Made by a program: the position numbers and the translations under genes. A stretch of DNA of 64,000 nt from Myrica gale (Eukaryota; Streptophyta; Magnoliopsida; Fagales; Myricaceae): the NCBI GenBank assembly GCA_963930655.1, contig OZ005600.1, forward strand, positions 7,567,501-7,631,500. The letters are read 5' to 3'. The notes under the pieces were generated by a model. That model did not search any database. It worked only from the letters and a program-made list of their open reading frames with translations, and was not told where the DNA came from. Shown here piece by piece: positions 1 to 10,974 of this stretch. Numbering within the stretch: position 1 is the stretch's first letter; every line of letters starts with the position of its first letter.

Positions 1-945
1 GTGGCGCCATTTGCAATGACCAAGATTTAGAACAAATGAGAAAAAACCTAATAAAAAATTTAAAACAAAGATTATCACCTGGGCCTGGGTACGGTACACG
101 AGCTATGGATATCTGTCGATAAACATCTTGGTGCTGATTCTGCTGAATCTTAAGAAATTGGAACACAACCATTGAAGTACTGGCTTAATTTTGCAACTTT
201 TTCAGTTGACTTGTGAGTTTGAATGAGACGATGATGCCTCTTTATAACATTCTGGTTGAACCATTATTATGATGTATATTATTCTCAATATACTTCTTTC
301 ACAGAGGTTTTAAAACATGCTGGTTGAACCATTACAGATAAATCTTCATTCGCTTATCTTGATAGTGTTCTTTACTCCTTAGGAATTTTATGATGTGTTT
401 CCTCAGTTAGTCGTTTCTCAATCAGTGGTTTTATGGATCATCAAATGATTATTAGCGTATAATTTTGATTCAGGGACCTTATTCGGAATGAGTGATTTTA
501 CGGAATTGAATTCCTTACAGTACTTATATGTTAATCTAGTAGTTTACTAGTTAATCTCTATTTTGTCTCTGTACACTTTGGTAGTTTAAGATCTCGATGC
601 ACTTTGGTAGTTTAACATTTAATATTGTAGGTTTATAAAGTGGTTTTGGCTGGTCAGCACTTTGGGTGTTGGAAAAATTTCAGAATTAGCTTTAGCTTTT
701 AATCTTAATTTTAACTCTAAGACACTTTTGTATTAAGTAGAAAAAAAATTTGAGATGTTATTTCGCCTTAAAAATTTACCCTCTTCACTAAAATTCTAGT
801 CCGCCACTGCCAAGCTCTGGTCTGGATTCTCTTTTATTTTCTCTAGGTCCTTTCATTATTATTATTTTTTGAGTGATTCGTGTAAAAAGTTACAGTGAAT
901 TTTTTTTATTTTATTTTTTAATAAATTAATTGCTTTGATCGGATT
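1..945. other. AT-rich intergenic stretch
   Basis: I see no open frame of useful length, no recognisable domain and no repeat with defined ends here. A short phrase near 800 (CTAGTCCGCCACTG) resembles wording common in plant transposon debris, but no second end was found. Confidence 0.4.
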
Positions 946-1772
946 TGTTAGAAATAATATCAAATATTTGATATTGTTACAAAGATTCAAATTTCAAATA
1001 AAGATATTCAAATTAAACATAGAAATATTTTTCTATTTTGTATTGTCTATATAAATAGAGATCTTTTTAGACCGAACCACTTAAAATTTCTTGTTACTAT
1101 TTCTCTCTCATCTTCACTATAACCTTTTTCTTTGCCACGCAGACTCTTCACTAAAAATCGAGAAAAAAAAGACTTCACAAACAAAAAAAGGTTCACAATC
1201 ACGAGTACCGACTAAGACTTTTACTGAAGTACGTTATTTTTTTTGTGGTGGAGTAAATGGCACGTGTTCTTAGTGTTTGATTTTTAGTTAGATGTTTAAA
1301 ATAATATTTTAATCAAATCTTAAAGATTTGATATGATATTTTAGTTACAGATATCAAAGATTTGATATTGTTACGAAGATTCAAATTTCAAATGAAGATA
1401 TTCAAATTAAACATAGGAATATTTTCATATTTTATATTGTCTATATAAATAGAGATCTTCAATTATAATTTGTATGAACTCATAATACATAATACAACTA
1501 TAGAAAAATTTCACAGTAAATATAAGTCATTTAGATCGAATCACTTAAAATCTTTTGTTACTATTTCTCTCTCAATCTTTACTGTAACCTTTTTCTTCTG
1601 AGTCAATTGCCGAGCAGACTCTTCACTAAAAATCGAGAAAAAAAACAGACTTCACAAACAAGAAAGGTTCACAATCACGAGTACCGACTAAGACTTTTAC
1701 TAAAGTACGTTATTTTTTTTGTGGTGGAGTAAATGGCACGTGTTCTTAGTGTTTGATTAAGTTTTTAGTTAG
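946..1772 (+). repeat. Two head-to-tail copies of a copia-LTR-like unit
   Basis: Two units, about 946-1292 and 1293-1772, repeat the same wording in direct orientation. Both contain a TATAAATAGAGA promoter-like box, an ACCACTTAAAAT stretch, a CAGACTCTTCACTAAAAATC stretch and a TTTTTTTGTGGTGGAGTAAA stretch near the end. The first unit opens with TGTTAGAAATAATATC, which matches the LTR start of the complete-looking TRIM at 9909-10974. I read this as an old, incomplete relic of a related copia-type LTR family, tandemly repeated. No gag or pol coding is visible. Confidence 0.6.
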
Positions 1773-2575
1773 ATGTTTTATCAACTAATTGTGATTGGAC
1801 TTCTAATCCTTACTGAATATTCTAATTAGGATGGCGACGTAAGAGATCATTTTCCTAAGCAATCAATAGTTGTTTTATGGCCATTAAGGACATCAATAAC
1901 AATTCATGATTATGTTTTTAAATAAATATATTTTACACTCCAACTATTAATTTCACATATTTAAATTTATTCGTTAAAATTAATTTTGATGGAAATCGAC
2001 TTTTTAGTCTGTAAAATTATAATTTTATTTTCATAAAATAGTAACAGTAAAAAAATTATGAGCATAAAATTTCCATTTCATGCGCCCAAAGGTCTTTTTC
2101 AAGGTGTAATATTATAGAAGTAATATATTATTATGTAAAGAGTCAAAACCCCTCGCAGGTGCGGGGTGGGGTGTAAAGTGTTTTTCTTTTCTATTACAAA
2201 TATTTTGGTGTCTGCATGTCTATGGGCTGGCCCATGTAGGTGAATTCCCGAACATGTATTTGGGCCATTAGTAAAGCTAGTATGGCTCGTGGTCTTATAG
2301 TTGTTATTGATTTGGTGACTTGTCCTTTGAAACTGTAAGAGCTTGTTTGGTTGCGGATTCAGGTCCCGGTTCATGGTCAAAGCCGTTAAAGTTTTGGTTT
2401 AATAAGGTGGACCGTGGACTCAGGCTCAACAAGGGCTATACCCGCTCAACAGATGCATTAATTCGTTTGACACTAACAAAAACATGGACCTCAGTCATGC
2501 AGATACATTAATTTGACCTGACGCCTACAGAATTATAACCCAACTTGTTAGAAAAAGCTCCGATTTTTTTTTTGG
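1773..2575. other. Intergenic, nothing recognised
   Basis: AT-rich to about 2100, then of mixed composition. Short frames exist on both strands (for example 2099-2380 on the minus strand) but show no domain, no plausible codon use and no splice context. Confidence 0.35.
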
Positions 2576-2623
2576 TTTGAGGTACGCTTTTAATAGGGAG
2601 CGGCTCACCAAAGGACAACTATT

Positions 2624-3071
2624 TCACCGGAGGCGTAACAACCTCCGGAGATTATCTGTTGCTCTGGCGTCAATAACGGTGACAGCCTCAGCGTTGCAAC
2701 AGAGCTTCGATATAGAAAACTTTGGCAGGGACAAGCTACTTGGCGGTGGAGCAAGACTAAACACAGTACTCGAAAACTCTTCTAACTTTTCAATATCAAC
2801 CGCGCCAAGACTCTTACCTGAAACTCGAGAAACATCCTTGGGTAGATGTTGTCGAGAAGGGTGATTGAAGGTTAAAGAGCTGAAGGGGGATAGGAAGATG
2901 AGAGAAAAAATGGAGGAGGAAGCTGGTGGCGGACCGCCACCATATTTGGATGTTTGTGGGAACGTGATTTTCCGTGGCTTTTGAACTAAAACCGCGAGCG
3001 CTTTTTCTTGGGTTTTTCATTTTCGTGTGTGGAGATATTGATTGATGATCCGGTGATGAACATGACACCAT
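2624..3071 (-). CDS. Possible small two-exon gene of unknown function
   Basis: I do not recognise this gene. On the minus strand an open frame starts at ATG 3071 and runs to 2818, where CAG|GTAAGAG is an excellent splice donor. A possible acceptor (GTGTTTAG) ends a 61-base intron at 2757-2817. The frame then continues from 2756 to a stop at 2624-2626. The two parts join in frame and would give 128 residues. The C-terminal part is Pro/Ser/Leu-rich and ends in a basic amphipathic tail, ATDNLRRLLRLR. A hydrophobic stretch (SFLLHFF) lies in exon 1. The intron would be unusually short for a plant, and no family match was recognised. It could be a chance frame in a locally GC-richer patch. Confidence 0.25.
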
Positions 3072-4222
3072 AATTGCGTCCCTAATATTGCCTTTTGAGT
3101 ATATGGAAAACTAAGAAGTTAAAACTCTAAACAATAAAATAGAAAAACGAAAGAGCCGACGATTTTTTTTAAAGCAAAAGAGCTGACGATTTTATAATAA
3201 CACTATTCATAGCCTAAACCTTGCGACAAGAAAAGAAAAGAAAAACAGGTACTCCTTTCGCTCGTGCGAGATTACCTACTCCCGTTGAGCGAAACGTCTC
3301 TGGAAGTAGTGTGCAACAGTGAGTAGGGAAGAGGGAGATAAAGATTACAGGCTTCCAGCCGACGAATAACCCAACACAGATATTTTTATCCGTACTGTAG
3401 CATGACAGAGATCAGACCTCAGTGTACGGGTTCTATCTGCACGCAAGTATACGTTGAGCGTCTTTTGAGAACACATGGCCAATTTAGACAGTCACACAAT
3501 TATGATCACACGTGTTGCGTCACTGTATTGGTGAACCATGCCAAACGTGCTATGAATAATTTGGGTTCAAACCGTGGTTAGAACCTTCAAAACTCAACAA
3601 CTACATAAATTATGTTTTTTTTTATAATATTTATCCACGAAACAATTGATATGGGTATAAAGGAATATGTAAGAACTAATCTAGAAGAAGTTAAAAAAAT
3701 ACAGAGAAATACTATTTCATATTAAAATATTTCTAATTTGATATGAAATTGGAAGATCTAATTTAAAGAAAAAATAATTATTGAATATTATAAGATTCAC
3801 ATGAACAATATTAAATGTTGTAGACATATATTATTTATATCTCTCTTAAAATTAGACTATTAAATTGTAGTAGTGAATTAGAGAAGATCCTAATTCAATC
3901 TTATTGGACAGAGGAGAGAGAAAAAAAAACCATTTCAAAGATAATATAATATTAGAGTAACAGATTTTGAAATTAGAAAAATAAATAAATTATTATTTCA
4001 TTTAGATTTATTATGTGACGAGCATTTTATTAACATCCTCACATTCTATTTCGGATACAAAATAGTTAATCAATTGCCAATTTTACATGTCATTTTGTTT
4101 CACCGTTACTTTATAGGCAGTTATCTCACACTTAAGGGTGATGACAAAAAAGCCAATTACAATAAACAATACCTACATACAGGGGCAAAGTTAGGATTCG
4201 ATGCTAGGGGAACAGTTTTATA
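3072..4222. other. Intergenic, AT-rich
   Basis: No gene recognised. Near 4181 the phrase CAGGGGCAAAG, followed by a run ending in AGGGGAAC, resembles the end of a Tip100-type hAT element, with a possible partner (GGGGCTCCCTGC) near 5181-5192. The Mutator-like element at 4233-5080 would then be inserted inside it. The ends match only loosely. Confidence 0.25.
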
Positions 4223-4232
4223 AAAATAAGAA

Positions 4233-5080
4233 GGTTAATGACCAAAATAGCCCCTGGGTTTTATGCCCTTTATCGATTTGGTCCCTGGGTTTCCAATTTG
4301 GTCACATAAGTCCTTAAGTTATCCTCATTTATCAATTTGGTCCTTGGGTTTCCAATTTGGTCACATAAGTCCTTAGGTTATCCTCATTTATCAATTTGGT
4401 CTCTGTATTTCCAATTTGGTCACATAAGTCCTTAGGTTATCCTCATCTGTCGATTTGATCCTTCCATCCAATTTTGTCTCCTCCGTGCACAGTCAGCTAA
4501 CGGTGGGCCACGTCACCACTAATAACATCGCGACACGTGTATGCTTTTTTAATTATTTTTTAAAAAAAAACTCACGTCCACCTGACATATTCGTAAAAAA
4601 GAAAAAAAAATCGAACGGGGGAGACCCCTTATTCGATTGACGAAGGGAGCCCAGATCCATGTTTTACCAAAAATCAGTCATGCTGGTCGTCTATTTTTCA
4701 TGGAGCGAAGATATATCCAATCTGAATCCGTTGATGATCTTTGAGATTTGAATCGTGTCGTGAATTTTCTATTTGTTGCTCTCTGTTTGCATATTGATTT
4801 GGAGGTAGTGACTCATTTTGAAGAGACGTCAAAGTAGAAATTGGACGGAAGGACCAAATCGATAAATGAGGATAACCTAAGGACTTATGTGACCAAATTG
4901 GAAACCCAGGGACCAAATCGATAAATGAGAATAACCTAAGGACTTATGTGACCAAATTGGAAACTCAGGGACCAAATTGATAAATGAGGATAACCTAAGG
5001 GCTTATGTGACCAAATTGGAAACTCAGGGACCAAATCGATAAAGGGCACAAAACTCAGGGACTATTTTGATCATTAACCC
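4233..5080. mobile_element. Mutator-like inverted-repeat element with tandem repeats in both arms
   Basis: The left end reads GGTTAATGACCAAAATAG and the right end is its inverted copy, CTATTTTGATCATTAACC. The arms match for more than 200 bases. Inside each arm a 59-base unit, roughly 'gtccctgggtttccaattt' plus 'ggtcacataagtcctta' wording, is repeated about three times. The centre is non-coding. The 10 bases before the left end (AAAATAAGAA, 4223-4232) match the 10 after the right end (AAAATAAAAA, 5081-5090) at 9 of 10 positions, which fits the 8-11-base target duplication of Mutator-like elements. No transposase is present, so it is non-autonomous. Confidence 0.8.
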
Positions 5081-5491
5081 AAAATAAAAATTGGGGGTTG
5101 GAATATAAAATTACAAGAAAATTATTAGAAAAATATATAATTTTTTCCCAAGGGAAACAAAAGCTGTTCTATTGATTTTTGGGGCTCCCTGCTTATCTAC
5201 ATTCGTCTTCCACATGCAATGCATTAATTCTGTCAGATCACTTAGAGTAGCTAGAGTACTTCCCTAACCTAAGACACACATGTAATGTGACGTCTTTGTC
5301 ATGTCACCTCTTTCTTTTGTCAAAAAAAAAAAAAACGGAGCTCACCACATGTGAGACTACCCATGTGGATGACGCCACTTCTGCACTCATGGCCGTTAAA
5401 GTTCGCTGCCTTATCCAAATTCTGAGACACAAGAATACAGTCACATTGTTGAGACTCCCAACAAACCCAGATTGCCCTCACATTCTCATAC

Positions 5492-8400
5492 ATGGAGATA
5501 CTCAAATCAATCTTCCCTACTTTCAGCACCAACCCATTGTCCTTAACTACAAAACCTCTTAAACCCTCCAAGGTCTCAATCCAACCACCCCCACCAGACT
5601 TTGATTTCAGAACCGGAATATTGGAGGACTCTAGAGCTATGATAGCCCGAACTCACCCTGAATTGCTTGATTTGGCGGAAAATGGGAGCTTGGTATTGGT
5701 CGAGAGAAAGCGGTATGGTCCGGTACCAGCATGGAGGACCGAGTTTGTGGAGCCAGAGGCGATATGGTTGCTCGGCACTACGCACATATCCCAGGAATCG
5801 GCTTCGGATGCTGAGCGCGTTGTGCGGGCTGTGAAGCCAGATAATGTGGTGGTGGAGCTATGCAGGAGCAGGCAAGTCTGATTTGGTCACTCGGTTTTGG
5901 TTGAATTTAGTTTGTCGATGCAACTTGGGAAAGTTATTTGGAGATATCAAATCGAATTGCTTTCAATTGTTTAGGAACTTTTACAGTTGATTTTCCATGT
6001 TATTGTTTCGCGAGCAAAAATGTTTGACGAATTTTCACTATTCCCAGAAAACCGCACCTTGACTCACATCACCCTTCGTAGAATTGCTCACCACATGCGA
6101 AGAAAAAATTTAGTAAAAGAAAAAAGGCGACCCGGCCCAGTCATTATGGTTGTTAATCGCAGTCCCAAAACCCAGAACCATGACCATCAAAGTAAAAATG
6201 TTACGGTCCTTGAACATGGTGAACTTTAGGGATCTAGCGAGCAATTTCACCACGAATCTCTGCTTATGGGTACACAAATCGAAGTATCTATAAGATAGGA
6301 CATGTGTGACCCCGTTAATCTCCAGAATAATTGCCCCACCCAAGAGAATTGGATTGGCTTATGACGGATAGAGATAGCCCATATGCATCGGTTGCCTTTG
6401 ATGTGACCACATAATTAGTAATTGACAATCAACATTAGTGCTTCCACTTGTTTGCTTGATATGGTACAATTGAGTCTCGAGTCCAAGATAGATCAGGGGA
6501 AAGGCCCTTAACTCTCACAGAACTTGCGAACCTTAGAACATCTTCCGTTAGAACTGATTTTAGGAAAGAGAACCAACATTTATGCAGGAAGTTGATTCTG
6601 TAGAGCGCAATTGGTCTACCAGATAAACAAACTTAATATTTCTTTATCTCAAACCATACACTTCGTTTGGAAATAGCATTAAACTTGTTTCGTTGAGTGG
6701 ATCGGCTGGATAGATTGCAATAAAAGGTATCATATTTGTAAACTTGTTTATCTTCAAGACTTCAATCCACATCATAACTTCAATTGTTGCAGAGTTCATT
6801 TTCAGAGCTGGAATTATGTACGCTTCTAGTGATGGTGAGCTTGTCCAACAATTACGTTCAAATATGTTTTCTTTGAGTGGAACTGGTTTTTTTGGTGCTG
6901 TTGGCCGTAGCATAGATTTGGGTAAGCAGTAAGTCTCCATGAATTTTCCTGACGTACCTACGAAGATTAGTTACTGAATATCCAAGTGACAGGGGGTCAA
7001 ACTGCTCTTGCACTACGTCTACTACTGGCAGTTTTTTCCTCAAAAATCTCTTCAGATATCAACCGTCCCTTTGGTGATGAGGTATTCAATTTAAATAGAA
7101 GTATCCAATCACGTACTTAAGAAACAACATACCATGTGTTTGTTTGGAGCATTGAAATATTTTCTGAAATATAGTTTCGTGCTGCGCGAAAAGCATCTGA
7201 AGAAGTTGGCGCTCAGATAGTTTTGGGGGATCGGCCAATTGAGATAACGGTATGTACATACATAGTGACTCTTGCATACACATGAGATGACTCAACCAAC
7301 TGATGTAGAAATATGTCAAGTTTTAAAAAAAGTGCTAATATGAATCTATACCAGCTAGGCTCTTAAGTTAACCCTTTTTCTGGTCACTGTAATTGATGTT
7401 TTAGCAAATATGCACTATGTTTACTGGATTTATTGTTTTTTTTTCCGGAAGCTGGATTTCCAGCTTATACATAATTTTCAAAATAACAGGATTTCAACTA
7501 CCTTGTCTGTGTTCTTTCAGCTTGAAAGGGCTTGGAATTCTCTGAAATGGACAGAGAAACTGAGTCTAGTGACTTCAGTGATTCGCGGGATTACTTCACC
7601 ATCTGATACTAGGCCAAGTCTCAAGGTTTGTCAGATACAGTTTGAAGAATCTGCATCATTATAAAGTTTAGAAGATCTGTTTCTCATTTATGCATTTCTA
7701 TACTTATCAAAATCGAAGTGCTTTTTTCTTTTCTCATTTATTCAGAACCTCCTGACTGTTAATAGTTTCCATTCCATTTTGGCGTTTGAAACTATCATGA
7801 AGTTATAACTCTGAAGTCTGTGTATCCATTTCACATTGTAAAGGTGAGAAGGGCATTGTTCCACTGTGTTTGGGTTACAGAAATTGTTATGCATCATCTC
7901 ATATCATTTTTTTTGAACGGGAAGAAGTCATTAGTGACTGGTTATACCTGTGAAGGAAATAGATGATCAACTGATTGCTAACCAGTGCTGAAAATGTATA
8001 TAGTCTCATAAGTAAAGGACCGAAGCAACTGGTACCTAGCCTTTCACATTGGGGCCCAGGTAAAAGCCAACAGTGACAGGGGAAAGATGGGTTAGGGTTG
8101 TATCTCATATGTTACTAAACTGTTATTGTTGGCATACAAACATATAGTTCCTGCTGCTAATAGGATAATGATTTATATTGAGCATTGACGAATATTTCCT
8201 TTCTGAAAGGATATGTAGAGTACTAATGTAGTTGATCTCACCCATAGCATATTTCATAGTTAATCAGACTATTTAGATTTTAGATATTTGGTTTTTGGAT
8301 GATTGTGTTTTTATGTTTAGTTCATACATACCTCAATTCTATTTCAAGAAAACCTATGATCATATATGTGGCAGTATGGTGTACATGGCAAAGCCTTTCC

Positions 8401-9343
8401 TAGAGAACAGAGGGAATAGGATATCTTTCAAATTTCTCTGCTATGAATTAGGTTTGGAGGCCTCAAGAAGGAAGAATTCTAATGTGTGGAGGATCTAGAA
8501 AATAGCATGAAGTACAATTTCAATGAGAAAAAAACAAAAAGTTCTGAAACTCTTCGGTTGTAAAATCGAAATTGGCTGAGATATCCAAGTTTCCTGTGCA
8601 TTTTGGACCATAATTCAACAATATGTTGACAGTCATATACCTTTTCTATTGAAATACCAATTATTGCAGGAACCAAGTTCAGATGATGGCACCTTTCAGC
8701 TCTACGAGCAGCTAAGCTTGTCATATCCATCACTCCTACAGCCTCTTATACATGAACGAGACACTGTAAGTACTTCTCAGCTGGGAAAACCACTAGAAAC
8801 ACGAATCTCCTTCACTACTGACTAAAAACCTATCCACAAAGGTATTTCATCTAGTCCTGCTGAATTGACAGTGTAAAACTTGATCCAATGCCGAGTCTGA
8901 TGCACCATAATAACTGGTTGTCCCTTAGATTTCTTGATCTTGTTTCACCAAATGTCAATAGCTATATTTCTTGTCCTTCACATGAATGACAAAATAAATG
9001 CAATTCCACACGTTTCTACTTTTCTTTCATAAGGCTTATAATCTGCCATCTAAGATATATGCTGCTGCTTTACCAGTACCTTGCATGGTCACTAAAGCGG
9101 AGCAAAGCTGTAAATAACAGCAAAAGAGTGGTGGGGGTGATTGGAAAAGGGCACATGAATGGTGTGATATATGCACTAGTATCAGACCAAGGAAACTTGC
9201 GGTTCCGAGACCTTGCGGGGAAGAGGCCAGATGGTAATGGCTCCAATCGCTTCGTTGCTGGTCTTCTTAAGAGTTTGGTTAGAGATACTGTAATTGGCAT
9301 TGTGCTGTGGGCATTTTATGAACAGATAAAAAGTGGTCTCTAG
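5492..9343 (+). CDS. TraB domain-containing protein
   Basis: Seven exons join in frame: 5492-5871, 6806-6921, 6993-7081, 7175-7249, 7521-7625, 8670-8765 and 9077-9343, giving 375 residues. The first 40 residues are rich in Ser, Thr, Lys and Pro, like an organelle-targeting leader. The TraB signature follows: GTTH at 95-98, then VVVELCRSR around 119-127, and a second His-containing motif GKGHMNG near 310-316. The C-terminus (about residues 355-369, TVIGIVLWAF) is hydrophobic and looks like a tail anchor. Plant TraB proteins such as Arabidopsis TRB1 are organelle outer-membrane proteins linked to ER contact sites; the biochemical activity of the family is unsettled. The start is the first ATG in the frame and gives the leader expected of homologues. 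Intron 1 appears to be of the GC-AG type (CAG|GCAAGT at the donor). I am sure of the family. Orthology to AT5G52030 is inferred from memory and gene order. Confidence 0.9.
5872..6805 (+). other. TraB intron 1, probable GC-AG intron
   Basis: Exon 1 must end with AGCAG to join exon 2 as CRSR|AGIMYASS. The next bases are GCAAGT, the strong-consensus donor of rare GC-AG introns. No GT donor nearby keeps the conserved CRSRAGIMY sequence. The acceptor is TTTTCAG at 6799-6805. Confidence 0.75.
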
Positions 9344-9903
9344 AGTTCAGTGATCCCGATTTCAAGTATCCTTACATTGTCCAGAATTCTGGTGGGAAAA
9401 GGAAAAAAGAAATGGATATTAAAATGTGAAAAAACTCTTATTCCTTCGTGATTCCCAACTCGAATACATTTGTTCTCTGTATAGCTATGTTTCAAAGAAA
9501 AAAGAAACTGTTACCGTGGAAGCGTGTGTAAGCTGTTCTAGTCGTTCCCCAAAATTGTTTTTTTGTCCAATTTTTTTCATCCTTTTATTTTCTTTTGAGT
9601 GTAAGTCTAGATACAATAAAAATCAAGAACACTAAAGATCTAAGGACTAGACTGCAAAATAAGGCTAGTTGGACCCAAATAGGTCAAGAAATTACAAATA
9701 TTTCATGCCGGACAAAGAGAACGGGTGGCAAGAAAAATAGTAGACGGTAGATACCAGAACCGATTAAGTGCTAGCATCAAAGCTAAAAACAACAATTATT
9801 TAAAGTCGACACAACAAAGCCCACTAGGGACCGGTAAAGCCAATAAGTGGCCAAAAAAGTCTCCACGGGGCTAAAACAACGGAAATAATAAAAACAAAGC
9901 CAT
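9344..9903. other. TraB 3' flank
   Basis: T-rich sequence follows the TraB stop and could hold its 3' UTR and cleavage signals (AATAAA-like words near 9616). From about 9660 the text looks like older repeat debris. It resumes beyond the TRIM at 10980, showing that the TRIM landed inside it. Confidence 0.35.
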
Positions 9904-9908
9904 CTCCA
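9904..9908. repeat. Left target-site duplication of the TRIM (CTCCA)
   Basis: Identical to 10975-10979, on the other side of the element. A 5-base duplication is what copia-type integrases leave. Confidence 0.85.
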
Positions 9909-10974
9909 CGATAGAATTTGATAAACTATGCATAATTGAAACATAATGGAGAGAGGAGAAAGAGTAAGGAGAGATAGAGATTTAAGTGGTTCGGTCTAGA
10001 AGACTTACATCCTAAAAGCCATCTATGACTGTGTTTGTATTATAAATCTCATACAGATTACAAAGATGAAGTCTTTATTTATAGACAGTATAAAACATAA
10101 TAGGAGAATATTCTTATATTTAAAATTTAAATATTTGAATCTTGATAATGATTTAATATCCGTTATAACCATAATATCATATCAAATCTTGATATGATAT
10201 TGTCTCTAACATCCCCATCAAACACAAGATGAAGAATTGTCAAATCTTGTGTTTGAAAAACGAAACTGTGTGATCGGGCCTTGAACAATAATAGGCACAT
10301 TATCATTGAAAAATAGACCGGGCAAAATAACAATAGCCAACGGACCAAGTTGTGTCTTTAATAACAATAGACAAACAACCAAATATAGGCAATGAATAAG
10401 AAGGACAAAAATAACTTCCATTTTTTCAGTTTTTTTTTCTCGTTTTCTCTCTTCTTTTTTCTTTTTTCTTTCTCTTTCACTCATCTATTTTTTTTTCTAA
10501 CACTCACCTTGAACAATAGAAATCCGTAGGACATAGGAATGATCTGAAACTAACGTGTCAGATCTGAGACATAGAGACTCGCTGGAATGTTCATTGAAAG
10601 TGCAATATGCGGAAGCTTGGAGCCACTAGACCCAACTTATGACTGCAGGATCACAGACTCTGATACCATGATAGAATTTGATAAACCATGCATAATTGAT
10701 ACAAATGGAGAGAGGAGAAATAGTAAGGAGAGATAGAGATTTAAGTGGTTCAGTCCAAAAAACATACATTCATTGTAAAAGCATTCTATGACTGTGTTTG
10801 TAATATAAATCCATACAGATTTCAAAGATGAAGTCTCTATTTATAGAGACAATATAAAACATAATTGGAGAATATTCCTATATTTAAAATTTGAATCTTT
10901 GAATCTTGATAACGATTTGATATTGTCATAACCATAATATCATATCAAATCTTGATATGATATTATCTCTAACA
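9909..10974 (-). mobile_element. TRIM (copia-type miniature LTR retroelement)
   Basis: A 1,066-base fossil element in minus orientation. The LTRs are 9909-10211 and 10669-10974, about 303 and 306 bases, and by eye 85-90 percent alike. Each begins (minus strand) with TGTTAGAGA and holds a TATAAATAGAGA-like promoter box. Next to the 5' LTR, at 10656-10668, is a primer-binding site TGGTATCAGAGTC for initiator-Met tRNA. Next to the 3' LTR, at 10212-10220, is a short purine tract TGATGGGGA. The 457-base interior has no gag, protease or polymerase coding, so it depended on another element. A perfect 5-base target duplication CTCCA flanks it (9904-9908 and 10975-10979). The structure looks whole for a TRIM. 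LTR divergence points to an old insertion. Confidence 0.9.

Noticed and set aside
1-30. TGGCGCC near the left edge as a gypsy-type primer-binding site
   Set aside because: No LTR end precedes it within the window and nothing downstream supports an element.
10218-10484. Lys/Arg/Glu-rich minus-strand frame inside the TRIM
   Set aside because: Low-complexity A/T-rich text; not gag or any other element protein.
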